DNA from: Cichorium intybus
Lineage: Eukaryota > Streptophyta > Magnoliopsida > Asterales > Asteraceae
Assembly (NCBI GenBank): GCA_023525715.1
Contig: CM042016.1
Coordinates: forward strand, 77,058,382 to 77,122,381
Length of the DNA stretch: 64,000 nucleotides
Reading direction: 5' to 3'
The translations under genes were made by a program, and so were the position numbers. Below are positions 9,693-20,438 of the stretch, piece by piece; the first letter of the stretch is position 1; each line of letters opens with the position of its first letter. Below the pieces are notes generated by a model, which was not told where the DNA came from, ran no database searches, and saw only the letters and a list, made by a program, of their open reading frames with translations.

Positions 9693-11054
9693 ATGCAGAT
9701 GAATTACTCTCTAAATGTTGCTAATAGTGTCGGAGGCTCTAATCGAGCTCCTATACTCATTCCTACTGAGTATAATGGTTGGGCATCTCGTATACGCAAC
9801 TATCTCAAAACAAAGGGAAAAGATATCTGGCGTTCTGTTGAGGAAGGACATCACCTTCCAACTTACACCCCTAGACCCGACACTGCAGAAGAGGCTCTAG
9901 GTGGTACTTCTCAGCCAAGATTAACTCCCCTGGACATTGAGAAAATAGACAACGATCAAATTTCTTTCACCGAGATCCAATGTGGAATCCTTCTGGAATT
10001 ATTTGATCTTATACAAAATTGCACAACAGCCCAACAAATTTGGGTTCTCTTACAAAATATGTTCCTAGGGACGGAGGAAGCAAAAGATCAAAAACTGGTG
10101 TCAAGTCTTTCGAAGTACAACCACTTCTTAACCTTTGCCGGAGAATCACTGAGACAGGCATTCACCCAATTCTCTATAATCGTTACAAGACTCCTAAGTT
10201 CAGGAGCAGAGAGGTCCAATCAGGAGATCAATCTCAGATTCCTTGAAGGACTCGGAAAAGACTGGATGCTTGTCAAAATGATTCTTCAAGACTCAGGAAA
10301 GTTAAAAACTTACAACATGTATCGTCTTTATAATAATCTTGTAGGACAGGAACATGACATAAAGGGAACTCAGCAACAACTGCAACTTGGAGGACCTCTG
10401 GCCTTAGTTGCAGAACACAACTATCCAACGATGGGCAACACTCCTCAATAATTGGTACAGTATCAGCAAGCAACTCAGCAACTAATCAACCCAAACACTT
10501 CTACACCTCAGATTGTTTCTATTCAGAATCCACAACAAGTTCAACAACCAAATCATATACCCTCGTATCACCCTTCTCAACCACAAATATCTTACCCTTC
10601 CTACTATCAAGCTCCGACAGTTCCATACCAAGCATCTCCAACTTCACAACCCTCCATTCAATCTAAGACTCCAACCCTTGCTCTCCCTGCTCCAGTTCAA
10701 ACTTCTGAATCATGCTATTCCGAATATGACGAAGCTGAAGAAGCTGCCTACCAACACTAAATTGCCATGATTAGTCAGAAATTCAATAGAATCCCATCCT
10801 ACTCTAGTCTAAAGAAGAATTTTCGTCCTTCTAACCAAAATGCATGATATCAATCAAGAAATAACTATCAGAAAGGACATCATCAGTCAGGTCAAAATCG
10901 ATACTATCCGAAACCTGAGGAGCAGCATCAGGAGAAACCAAAAGTAGCTCTAGCTGTCGGTACCAATCAAGTTCAAACTCCTGAAAAGAACGAATCGGAA
11001 GTAATCAAATGTCACAATTTTGGAGGACTCTGGCATTATGTTGCAGATTGCTGA
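9693..11054 (+). pseudogene. gag: Copia 2 gag core and zinc knuckle (stops, lost metal ligand)
   Basis: The ATG at 9693 opens MQMNYSLNVANSVGG. The gag core has Y-N-G-W-A-S-R-I-R-N and the helical segment around QQIWVLLQNMFLGTEEAKDQ. The same frame continues through in-frame stops at 10449, 10758 and near 10845 to the knuckle at 11010-11051, which reads CHNFGGLWHYVADC. The second cysteine of the CCHC set is F, so the knuckle should not bind zinc properly. Residues 255-355 or so are rich in P, Q, S and Y. The damage is point mutation without frameshift. Confidence 0.88.
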
Positions 11055-13163
11055 TCTCCGAGAAACTACCCGAAAGAAAAATAAGAAGAAAAGGTCAAGG
11101 CGTTTATTGCATCCGGAAACGTTGAAATCTGGTCTTCTGGGGATGAAGACGAACACCTTGAGAACAATCGAAAAAGAGGAAAAAGCTTTGGTGAATGCAT
11201 GATGGTGCAAGCAAACCTAGAAACTCCAATCCCAGGATTAGTAAGCTCCAAGCATATCAAAGACGCTGCTGAGTCCTCATCCTCCTACATGCCAAAGAAC
11301 TATGCTTTTATGGTCAACCACAAATCTGGCAAAGGAGTGAGTATCATCGAACAGGTACGTAACGTGCTTCATACACATCATATTTACTCTAATAATCTAG
11401 AACCTGTTCTAGAAAAAATATCTAACACATGTGCATATGCCTTAGCTGCATATCAGCGGGTTCTGGAAGAAAGGGATGATGGGTATGACGAAGTGATAAA
11501 GTTGAAGAATAGGCTAGAGGATAAGAAAATATTTTGTGATAAACTTACTGCTGATTTGAAGATCGAATAGACTTCTAGGACTTTGTTAGAAAATTCAAAT
11601 CAGCTTTTGACATCGCAAAGGGATTTAGCCCGAAGCGATAATGTAAGACTAAACAAATTAGTAGATCAGTTGTATCATACAACTGAAGTTTTCAAATCCC
11701 CTACGAATACTAATTCTTTAGAAAATACCTTTAATTAGGGATGGGCAAGAAAAACCACAAATAAAAATTATCATATATACAACAAACAAAGTCCATTCTT
11801 TTAGTACCCTTCAAACAAATATGATGATAGACACGATGAGGACACAACCATGAACTTTCCTAAAACTCCTGCCAATGAGTCAGAAAATGCCATTTCTGAG
11901 TCAAAGGAGGGAGTTAAAATTCCTTTCTCATATTTCTCGGAAGTAGACACTGTCGAAAGCAGTAAATTGTCCACAGCTTCGGTCCCATTCATGCCTAGAC
12001 ACATGACCACGGTCACAAATAATTCATCGTCAAGCTCTCAACAACACTCTTTCTTAGAAAATTTGCAAAGTAACTGTGTTACTGAAGAATTCAATCCATG
12101 TCTTAAGGACTTGGAAAATTCAAATAAAGAGAATGTTGATGAAGAAATTGAAATGGAGAAACGTCCAAGTACTATCATCATTAAAAACGACTTTAACAAA
12201 ATAATAATCATAAATCCTAATGTTGTTAACACATCTAATACGACTTCAGAACCATCCTGTTCCAATACTAAGTCATAGGTAGATGCATTACAACATAACT
12301 TTTCAAACAATTCAAATCCGGACAAAACTCCACTCGAAAAACTTAAAGTTAATCATGAAGAGTCAGACTCTTTAAATGATTCTTTATCTGACTCTTCTCC
12401 AAGAGAAATCTTTCAAAGAGGAAAAGGAAAGAACCTAACCAGAAATGGGGTAAAACCTAACCTAGACCGAAAAGATCTCCGATCACCTCGATCTCATGTA
12501 AGGTTTGAGCAAAGAAATTGCTTCTACACTTAGAGAAAACCAAAAGCCAAATCAACTTTCAACACTCCAAGTCATACTCAGAAACCTGCTCCTTCAACAT
12601 CACGAAAGTATATCCACAAGGGTTTACTTCCGACTCCAAACATCAAACCCATTCAGTATCACCAAAATATCAACTACTCACATTATGACTCAGAATTTCC
12701 AAAAATAACAAAAAATACGAAAACATTCCGAAATGTTACAGTAATCTCAAAGAAACCTGATACTGAGTTTTTGAAACCAAAAATTTCTTTCTCTAATGAT
12801 ATGAGTAGCAACAAGCAAAATCCAAGCACTATCAGAACCAAAAATCAGAACTCCAATCATTCTCAAAAAACTCTGAAAATCTTGAGACGACAACAAAGTA
12901 ATATTTGCTGTCATTGTTGCAATCATATCACAAAAATACCTTCTGTCACCAAAACAAAAACTTTCAATCATCAAACGAAAAATGTCTTTCATAAACCTTC
13001 AAAAAGATTTGTTCAAAAATGGGTTGTTAAATCATCCACTTCGGAACTAAAATCATTTTCTGAAACTGAAACTCCTATCAAACAAATAGTCAAAAACAAA
13101 TCTTCCATGTCTGGAAAAAAAAATGGGTCCAAACAAGTTTGGGTGCCCAAACTAACTATCTAA
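11055..13163 (+). pseudogene. gag: Copia 2 long gag C-terminal region (coiled coil, low complexity)
   Basis: The gag frame (same phase as 9693) can be followed with several stops to 13163. 11199-11570 is a helical, probably coiled-coil segment (ERDDGYDEVIKLKNRLEDKK). 11850-12500 is rich in S, N, E and D. 12771-13163 is basic and ends K-Q-V-W-V-P-K-L-T, the usual wording just before the protease of Maximus/SIRE elements. A second, degraded cysteine cluster (CCHCCNH) lies at about 12910. The long extension is normal for this lineage. The step to the pol frame at about 13163 may be a natural gag-pol boundary rather than damage. Confidence 0.75.
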
Positions 13164-13170
13164 TTTTCAG

Positions 13171-13404
13171 GCACTTAGTGCGGAAGAGCAGGATGACGAA
13201 TGGCTCATTGACAGCGCCTGCTCAATGCACATGACCGGAAGATTGGAGTTTCTGAGAGACTACAGAGAAGTAAGCTTTGGAGGATACGTCACTTTTGGAA
13301 ACGACACAAACGGCATAATCAAAAGTTACGGTGTACTAACAAATGGAAATTTCACCATTTAAAAAGTTGCCTACGTTCTCGGACTCAAACACAACTTAAT
13401 AAGC
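13171..13404 (+). pseudogene. pol: Copia 2 protease
   Basis: In the +1 frame relative to gag this reads E-W-L-I-D-S-A-C-S-M-H-M-T-G, the retropepsin active site of the Ty1/copia lineage, and ends VLGLKHNLISVGQL. The active-site D-S-G is here D-S-A, and a TAA at 13360 interrupts the domain. The enzyme would cut the gag-pol precursor; this copy should be inactive. Confidence 0.85.
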
Positions 13405-14652
13405 GTGGGTCAACTGGTTAGTACTGGTCTCCGAGTAGAATACGACAATGAATTTAGCTACATTATGACGGGTACCAGAGACAGAGACAGGTGTTTAGTG
13501 AAATCTCCAAGACAAGTCAACATGTTTCCGTTAGACATCTCCATGTTTCTCGGAAAACCTAGACTATGCTTGTTATCGAAAGCTCATTCTGAAGTCAGCT
13601 GGTTATGGCATCGGAAACTAGCTCATCTCAACTTCCGATATATGAACCAGTTGGTAACAAGAGAAATGGTCAGAGGGATGCCTCTTCTGAAGTTTGATAA
13701 CGAAAACTTATGTGCAGCATGTGCATTAGGCAAGCAGAAGAAGAAACCTCACAAGTCAATCACAGACTCAAGCATCACTCACCCTTTAGAACTTCTTCAC
13801 ATAGACCTCTGTGGTCCATCAACAGTTGCTAGTCTTAATCATAAGAAGTATATCCTGGTTATTGTGGACGATTACTCCCGCTTTACCTAGGTATTCTTTT
13901 TAAGATTAAAATCAGATACCTTCCTAGAGCTCCGAAATTTCACTACATTGGTAGAACTCAGGGTACAACTACCCGTTAGAAGAATCCGAAGTGAAAATGG
14001 TACTGAGTTCAACAATGTACAAATCGAAGAATTTCTAGACTCTAAAGGAATAGAGCACAACTTCTCAGCACCATATACACCTCAACAAAATTGCGTGGTG
14101 GAAAGAAGAAACAGAACCCTAGTGGAAGCTGCTCGATCAATGCTGACCTTTGCAAATCTTCCACTAACCTTCTGGGCAGAAGCCATCGCAACAGCATGCT
14201 TTGTTCAGAAGCGATCCATCATCAACAAACGACTTCAGATGACACCTTATAAAATCTTAAACGGGAGAAAACCCAATGTTAAAATTTTCCACATTTTTGG
14301 CTGTAGATGCTTCATTAAAAATAACAAACATCACTTGGGTAAATTTGTACCCAAAAGTGATGAAGCAATTTTCATGGGTTATTCACCTAAATTTGTTGCT
14401 TATCGTGTTCTAAACAGGAGAACTCGAGTTATTGAAGAAAGTTTCGACATAGAATTCAACGATCAATATCTGTGGAGAAAGAAAAATCAAGATATTCTAT
14501 ACGTAATGGAGAATGATATTCCAGTCGGACATCGACCCATTCACACAGTTGAAATAGACCACAATTTACTCTTTGATCCTCCGAAAACCGCAAAAGATGC
14601 CGAGGTCATCCACTCTCCTGACGCAATTCAGCAAATCGTTTCAGCCTCATGA
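13405..14652 (+). pseudogene. pol: Copia 2 integrase
   Basis: The zinc-binding HHCC region is visible (WHRKLAHLN then C-A-A-C) at about 13600-13720. The catalytic core begins L-L-H-I-D-L-C-G-P. The second catalytic aspartate lies in S-D-N-G-T-E-F in the family but reads S-E-N-G-T-E-F here. The glutamate of VVERRNRTL is kept. A TAG at 13888 replaces an expected tryptophan and a TGA ends the frame at 14650. The domain would join element DNA to the host chromosome. The D-to-E change plus the stop make it non-functional. Confidence 0.9.
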
Positions 14653-15153
14653 CCGTCCACTTTCTCGGAACCCATGTCATCCGATAATCTGGCTGCATCT
14701 TCAAATAATGCTTCTACATTTGAGGGGGAGCCTTCGCCTCCTTCACAGATTCATCAGGTTCAGAAGGAACCTTCACTCCCAGCACATACTGAGGGGGAGC
14801 TCATGCTCCCCACTCATGTTGATGGGATATCACAATCCGAGGGGGACCATCAACCCCCAAGAGATGCCTTATCAGCAGACGCTCCATCAAAATCTACTTC
14901 TGATGATGCACTCAATGATGCACCAGTCTTCACTTTTGAAGCTGATGAAGACACTTCAACTGAAGAATCACACATTCTAAATATATCTTCTGAAGACCCT
15001 AACTTCATTCAAGACATACCACCTCCTGTCTCCGATCCAGCTCTACTTTCGAGACTACACAAATGGACTCGGAACCATCCACCGAATCAAATTATCGGAA
15101 ATCCATCCATCGGAGTTCAGACAAGATCCAAGAAATCAATTCAGGATGAATGA
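14653..15153 (+). pseudogene. pol: Copia 2 linker between integrase and reverse transcriptase
   Basis: This is the same frame as integrase. It is rich in P, S, D and E and contains three E-G-E/E-G-D-type short repeats (FEGEPSPPS, TEGELMLP, SEGDHQPP). It ends V-Q-T-R-S-K-K-S, a common wording just before the copia RT. A TGA closes it at 15151. Confidence 0.8.
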
Positions 15154-15930
15154 CAATTTGCCGCGTATATCAGTAAAATTAAGCCAAAAAAAGTTCTTGA
15201 TGCTCTAGATGACGACGATTGGATCAAAGCCATGCAAGAAGAACTAGCAGAATTCAAAAGAAACAAAGTATGGGATCTTGTTCCAAGACCATCTAATCAC
15301 AGAGTAATCGGTACTAGATAGGTCTTCCGAAAAAAGTTAGACGATATGGGGACAGTAATCAGAAACAAAGCCAGATTAGTGGCAAAAGGGTATAGTCAGA
15401 TCGAAGGACTTGACTATGATGAGACATATGCACCTGTAGCAAGGCTAGAAGCGATTCGGATCTTTCTAGCCTATGCTGCACATAAGAACATTATTATACA
15501 TCCAATGGATGTAAAAAGTGCATTCCTTCAAGGTGACCTTCAAGAAGTGGTCTACCTTCAACAACCTCCTAGTTTTGAAGATCTGTCTCGACCCAAGCAT
15601 GTGTATCGTCTAAATAAGGAAGTATATGGATTAAAACAATCACCCAGAGCCTGGTATGAAACATTATCAAACTTTCTGGTGTCATCCGGATATAGAAGAG
15701 GAGTCATAGATCCTACATTCTTTGTTCGATCAGGTCAAAATCACATCATGATCGTACAAGTTTATGTAGATGATATCATTTTTGGTTCAACGAATCAATC
15801 GATGGTTGATGACTTTGCAAAAGTGATGACAGACAAATTCCACATGAGTATGAACAGGGAAATTAATTTCTTCTTAGATCTTTAGATCAAACAAACTAAA
15901 AGAGGCATTTTCATTCATCAAGAAAAAAAT
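15154..15930 (+). pseudogene. pol: Copia 2 reverse transcriptase
   Basis: In frame it reads W-I-K-A-M-Q-E-E-L through K-A-R-L-V-A-K-G-Y-S-Q, the RT fingers, then D-V-K-S-A-F-L-Q-G-D-L and the catalytic Y-V-D-D at 15763-15774. TAG at 15319 stands where the family has tryptophan, and TAG at 15883 where it has glutamine. A homopolymer of seven A near 15926 shifts the frame before RNase H. The Y-V-D-D core itself is intact. Confidence 0.93.
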
Positions 15931-16727
15931 ATACAAATGAACTACTAAAGAAATTTTCCCTTGAAAATTGTTCTACTGTCAAAGTTCCGATATCCACCAA
16001 TCATAAAATCTAAGCAGACCCAGAAGGCGAACTAGTAGATCACAAATTGTATCGAGGGATGATTGGTTCATTCTTGTACTTAACAGCAAGTAGACCTGAC
16101 ATCATGTTCTCAACATGCATTTGTGCTAGATATCAAGCAGCTCCTAAACTGTCACATCTGACAGCTGTAAAGCAAATTTTCAAATATCTTAAAGGTACAA
16201 AGGAAATGGGTCTGTGGTATCCAGTCGGAGACAATTTCAAACTTCAAGCATTTATCGATTCGGATCATGCCGGATGTAAATTAGATCGGAAAAGAACTTC
16301 CGGAGGCTGCCAATTTCTAGGTGGAAGATTAGTCGGCCGGTCTTCAAAGAAGCAAAAGTGTGTTGCCTTATCATCAGCAGAAGCTGAATATGTGGCTGCA
16401 TCTACCTGTTGTTCACAAATTCTATGGATGAAAACTCAAATCCTGGATTATGGTTACCGATTTCTTCAAGTTCCCATTTATTGTGACTCCAAGAGTGCCA
16501 TAGCCATTTCTCATAATCCTATTCAGCACTCCATGACGAAACACATCGACCTTAGGTATCACTTCATCAAGGATCAGATCTTACAAGGTAACATTGAACT
16601 TTACTTTATTCCTACTGAAGAACAGGTTTCTGATGTCTTTACCAAGGCTTTGGACTCCACAAAATTTAACAACTTCCTGGATAAACTGGGGATGTTAAAT
16701 CCTAACTCAGAATTCTTCAGAGAGTGA
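15931..16727 (+). pseudogene. pol: Copia 2 RNase H
   Basis: After a frame change near 15926 and a TAA at 16011, a 226-residue open stretch from 16047 covers RNase H. The acidic residues are in FIDSDHAG, SSAEAEYVA and IYCDSKSAI, and the end is QHSMTKHIDLRYHFIKD. This wording is typical of Maximus/SIRE. The domain removes RNA from the RNA:DNA hybrid. The stop codon at 16725-16727 lies inside a perfect hairpin. Confidence 0.93.
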
Positions 16728-16748
16728 TACTCAACTTTTGAGTATCAC
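16724..16748. other. Perfect 11-bp hairpin over the pol stop codon
   Basis: GTGATACTCAA and its exact complement TTGAGTATCAC flank the loop CTT. The pol stop TGA is bases 2-4 of the first arm. The following 342 bases to 17090 show no further coding. Confidence 0.85.
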
Positions 16749-17090
16749 CTACTCCGAAAATTTTGTTCGGAACAACTTCCCAATTGTCCCTCAGAACCTG
16801 ACCTCTGACTCCGACTATATCCTCAGACATCTCAAGGTCTGATCATTTTCAAAAATAATTTACTTCAACATTTTTATTATGCATTATTACTTTAAGGTAA
16901 AACTCAAAAATTCACGAAAGATAACATACAACCACACTTCATTAAGTCAAAAGGTGAAATACATAACCAAGATTCATTAAGTCATAGCTACTACATTAAG
17001 GAAAAATCAAAATTCTATGACTTAAGATCCTAAAAGGAAAACATCAAAAACAACTAAGACTTCACCCCAATCGTCCTAGTGTTTGCTATA

Positions 17091-17495
17091 TTACCACTTT
17101 GGAGGACTGCCATAAGTGAAGGTTTGCGTGATTCGCACAGACAAATCACACACACGCACTGACCTACCATCCGTCAACAGCATCACATCATACACATCAT
17201 TTCCTATCACATTATCAATAACACCACTCCACCAGCCCTGACGATCCCAAGCATCCACATAATCCCCCACCTTGTACTCCACAAGCACCATCGGAGGAAT
17301 GGGACGAAGAACACCGTACTTTACCTTCACTACCATCATCTCACTAGTTGTGTTTTCCGGAAGACAACGCAGTCGAACCTCACACCTCCGCTTCCAGGTC
17401 TTGGTGATCACACCTTCGTAATAACCCCCAGCAAAATCACCTTGAGTGAGCTTCACTTCAACCTCATCCAGGCACTTGAAGAAATACCAAGCCAT
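17091..17495 (-). CDS. Two-repeat Agenet/Tudor-like protein 1, antisense in copia 2 (134 aa)
   Basis: This intact frame starts MAWYFFKCLDEVEV. Residues 10-68 form a first Agenet-like repeat (D-E-V-E-V, then GGYYEGVITKTW at 23-34 and YGVLRPIPP at 60-68). Residues 72-125 form a second (VEYKVGDYVDAW at 72-83, QGWWSGVI at 86-93, then V-Y-D-V-M). Agenet repeats are plant Tudor-like beta barrels; some family members read histone methylation, others lack known ligands. It is about 38% identical by eye to the next gene. TATAAAA lies 50 bp before the ATG. It lies on the opposite strand between RNase H and the 3' sense gene, entirely inside the retrotransposon. Family call from pattern; function in the element is unknown. 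Confidence 0.72.
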   Translation of the reverse strand: MAWYFFKCLDEVEVKLTQGDFAGGYYEGVITKTWKRRCEVRLRCLPENTTSEMMVVKVKYGVLRPIPPMVLVEYKVGDYVDAWDRQGWWSGVIDNVIGNDVYDVMLLTDGRSVRVCDLSVRITQTFTYGSPPKW

Positions 17496-18108
17496 TGTGA
17501 AAATTTACTCTTGGTACAAAGTGTTAACGATTAGCCAACCTCCCTTTTATAACCCATCCACATGCCTGTTGATCTTCTCTAAATCAATGCCTTAGAGGCA
17601 ATAATGACCTTAATGGGCAGTTAATGTACATGTCACATCAGCATCATGGCCTAAGCGGTTGATTAGACGTTTCGGCGACTCTGACGGTGTAATCGACAAC
17701 CGCTCTTGAATCAACACAAATTTTTCGTTCTTCTAGAACTAACACATCCTCACCTAATCCTATCTACATTCTTCTCTCTTTTCTAGAATACGACAAACGT
17801 TTTCTTTTCAATATTTTATACTTCTGAACATTTCCATCTCAGAAGTTTTCTTACCAAATCAAGTTCTTTTATATATATATATCCATTCTAAATCTCAACT
17901 TCCGAATATTTCTTTTTTCATTCACAAAGGTTTTCAATAACACTTAAACACAACAACAAGCTTTCATTCATCCAAACCTAATTTATTACAAAATCAAATG
18001 AAAGCAACAACAACTAACAACAACACTTAAACACAAACATCAACACAAACACAACATCACAACGCACATACGTGTTTTCCCAAAAAGATCAGCACTCCTT
18101 CTCAACCA
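17496..18108 (-). other. Spacer between the two Agenet-like genes
   Basis: The first 60 bp hold the promoter of gene 1. The rest is AT-rich with a short (TA)n run at 17872-17882 and A/C-rich stretches near 17990-18060. No coding region is seen. On the minus strand it would also hold the 3' end of gene 2. Confidence 0.6.
17545..17551 (-). promoter_or_regulatory. TATA box of Agenet-like gene 1
   Basis: The minus strand reads TTATAAAAGGGAGG; 50 bp separate the box from the ATG at 17495, leaving room for a leader of about 20 nt if transcription starts some 30 bp downstream. Confidence 0.6.
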
Positions 18109-18528
18109 TCAGAGCTTATAATACTGCCACATTGGAGTCTCTCCAAGATGATACCTCTGATGAATCCTCAGTTCCGACTCATCAACAAACAGTCGTGTTC
18201 CATCCACCAATATCACATGGAACTGGTTAAACAGCGTTTTCCTTGCAATTGCAGCCGGCCACCATCCTCGACGATACCACACCTCCAAAAAGTCGAATTG
18301 TTTAAACTCCACCAACACCTTAGGAGGAACTGGTTGTAGATTTGAGAACTCTACATGGACATTCAAGGGACCACCAGTAGCTCCATCACTTAGTGTAGTC
18401 ATCTTCACTTCATAACGATGATTCCACACCGACTTGATTACCCCTCCATACACTGCTCCTGCAAATTCTCCATCCTGCATTCTTACTTCTACTTTCTCAT
18501 CACGATTGAAAGGACGTCTTGCTGCCAT
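18109..18528 (-). CDS. Two-repeat Agenet/Tudor-like protein 2, antisense in copia 2 (139 aa)
   Basis: This intact frame starts MAARRPFNRDEKVEV. The first repeat is about residues 10-69 (EKVEVRM, YGGVIKSVWNHRYEV, FSNLQPVPP) and the second about 72-130 (LVEFKQFDFLEVW, RGWWPAAI, then FHVILVDGT and ELRIHQRY). G-W-W at 88-90 matches G-W-W at 87-89 of gene 1. The two genes are in tandem, 613 bp apart, and share the position of their TATA box, so they look like an old duplication within the element. It has the same family caveats as gene 1. No intron or frameshift is seen. Confidence 0.72.
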   Translation of the reverse strand: MAARRPFNRDEKVEVRMQDGEFAGAVYGGVIKSVWNHRYEVKMTTLSDGATGGPLNVHVEFSNLQPVPPKVLVEFKQFDFLEVWYRRGWWPAAIARKTLFNQFHVILVDGTRLFVDESELRIHQRYHLGETPMWQYYKL

Positions 18529-18577
18529 CTTAATATTCCAGTTTCTTGTGTGATTTCTTCACTTAAGAGCAACCCCC

Positions 18578-18584
18578 TTTTATA
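18578..18584 (-). promoter_or_regulatory. TATA box of Agenet-like gene 2
   Basis: The minus strand reads CTATAAAAGGGGG; the box is 50 bp before the ATG at 18528, the same spacing as in gene 1. Confidence 0.6.
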
Positions 18585-19360
18585 GGTACACAAATCATCA
18601 CTCACTCTTCACCATTTCACACCACCTCATCGTTTAGAGATTATCAATATAGAGATGAGATAAATGATTTGACTGTTTAGCCTAATCAGTTGGCGTCATT
18701 TATTGTCTCTGCAGTAATACATGACATCAACCAACAGAAATGACATCTCTTGCGATATCCATTCAACTGACATAATAAATTGTATCGCTTCTGGATTGTA
18801 ATATCAGAATGTAGATTCAGAATTCCCCCTCTCAGAACACTAATCAGAATGTTTACTTCAACTTCCCCTCAGAACTTTACCATTCAGGAATATTGATTCG
18901 ATTTCTTAAAACTCAATCTCCCCTCTGACTCAATCTTTTTGGTTCGGAACTTGGTTCAAAACCACTCACATTCTGAATAACCTTTCCCTTTTTTTTTGCA
19001 TTTATAATTCTCTCTACTTCTGACTAACCTCAGAACCACAGCATTCATAACAAATTGTACCATAGACACCTCAACACGACAAATTTAATGTTAGAATGAA
19101 AATTAAATACAAGAAACATTTAATATCCAATAATTAAAAACCATACAATCAACATTTCTCCAACGGATATTCTCTCTGCCACACATGTCCGTCCTTTAAT
19201 GGACCATCCTCTTTCATCATTACCTAGCATTAAATGCCAAGCACACACTTTTCTGACACAACTGTTCACACGTCCCTTCATTCTCAAAATCTGACGGTTC
19301 TTTACACATTTTCAAAATTGTTATAACCGTTCCCTCTTATTCATCTCCCGCACATCTTTC
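18585..19360. other. Divergent intergenic region inside copia 2
   Basis: This 776-bp stretch lies between two TATA boxes that point away from each other. I see no coding region. It contains a T9 run near 18990 and several CAGAA/TTCTGA repeats (for example near 18790-18930). Confidence 0.6.
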
Positions 19361-19368
19361 TATATAAA
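19361..19368 (+). promoter_or_regulatory. TATA box of the sense accessory gene
   Basis: CTATATAAATT lies 111 bp before the ATG at 19479 and is followed by a CT-rich stretch (19385-19402 and 19448-19460), the usual look of a plant core promoter. Confidence 0.6.
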
Positions 19369-20438
19369 TTTCCACTCTATTCTCATCACTCTCTCTCTCA
19401 CTGCCATCTGCAATCTCTCAACCTTAAAAATCTCAAACTACCATTCTTCTTCTTCTCTCTCATACCATACCTTCTCCAATGGCCTCACAATCGAAAAGCG
19501 ACAACGATACTGTTCTAGTTGCTGTCACCAATCTCTATCTCTCACAAAATCTCACCATCTACAAGGAACATCTACGAGTGCTAATTCACATATTGTCCAG
19601 ACACAAACTTGCCAGAGCCTTCTTTGATCCACCCCCTGCAATTCCAGTTTCTCTGCTTCAAGACATTGTCTCAACCGCCACCAAACGCCAAAACGGCTAT
19701 ACCCTCACCCTACACGACGACAGAAAAACCATCTTGGACAAGAAAGTATTCGCCGCAGCCCTACACCTTCCATACCACGAAACCACTTTTGATCATCCAA
19801 CTTCTCACCAACTTGAATCCATGATCTACAAGATGGGATATATGTACAAATTGCCAAAACTGTTCCAACTGTCCAAAGGGCACATCTCGCCCCTATGCCA
19901 ATGTCTGATTCATTATATCATTAAGTGCTTAACCGGTAAAATGGGCAGTATAGATCAGTTAAGCAAACGCCTTCTAGAACTTCTTTGGAGCCTCTATACA
20001 GGCTATAAAAATGATCATGCAAAAATCTTATTTGAAGACTTTCTCTCCTACATGCCCACCTCTCAGAAGCCGAAAGGAAAAATCCACTCTGCACATTTTT
20101 GGGCCATGTGCATCGAACATATCCATCAATCCCTTCAGATCCCAATCCCTCCACCCGGATCCGATGAAGACAAATTATTAATGCCTGAAGCCAAACCCTA
20201 TGCCCCAAAAACAGACTCACTTTTTGGAAAAATCCGAAAATTACCTGACTCGCTTTTGAACCTAGCTGATCCGACAGAGCCTGCTGTACTCTTCCACCTC
20301 TCTGCAACACAGGATGTACCTCCGTACTCTCCTCATTCTCTCAAAGACTGTGTGGCCCCGAAGAAACCTAAAAAGAAAGCTTCCGGGTCCTCACCATCTA
20401 AACAACCTCCTAAAAAGAAACAGCGAAAAGACAAAACG

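Noticed and set aside
12505..12708. 67-codon frame in the copia 2 gag tail
   Set aside because: Out of phase with the gag frame, which can be followed on both sides; shadow.
14573..14980. 135-codon plus frame overlapping the copia 2 linker
   Set aside because: Out of phase with integrase and RT, basic and histidine-rich by antiphase of the P/S/E linker; a shadow.
19921..20310. 129-codon open frame on the minus strand in copia 2
   Set aside because: Shadow of exon 1 of the sense accessory gene; no family wording and no promoter in the right place, unlike the two Agenet genes.
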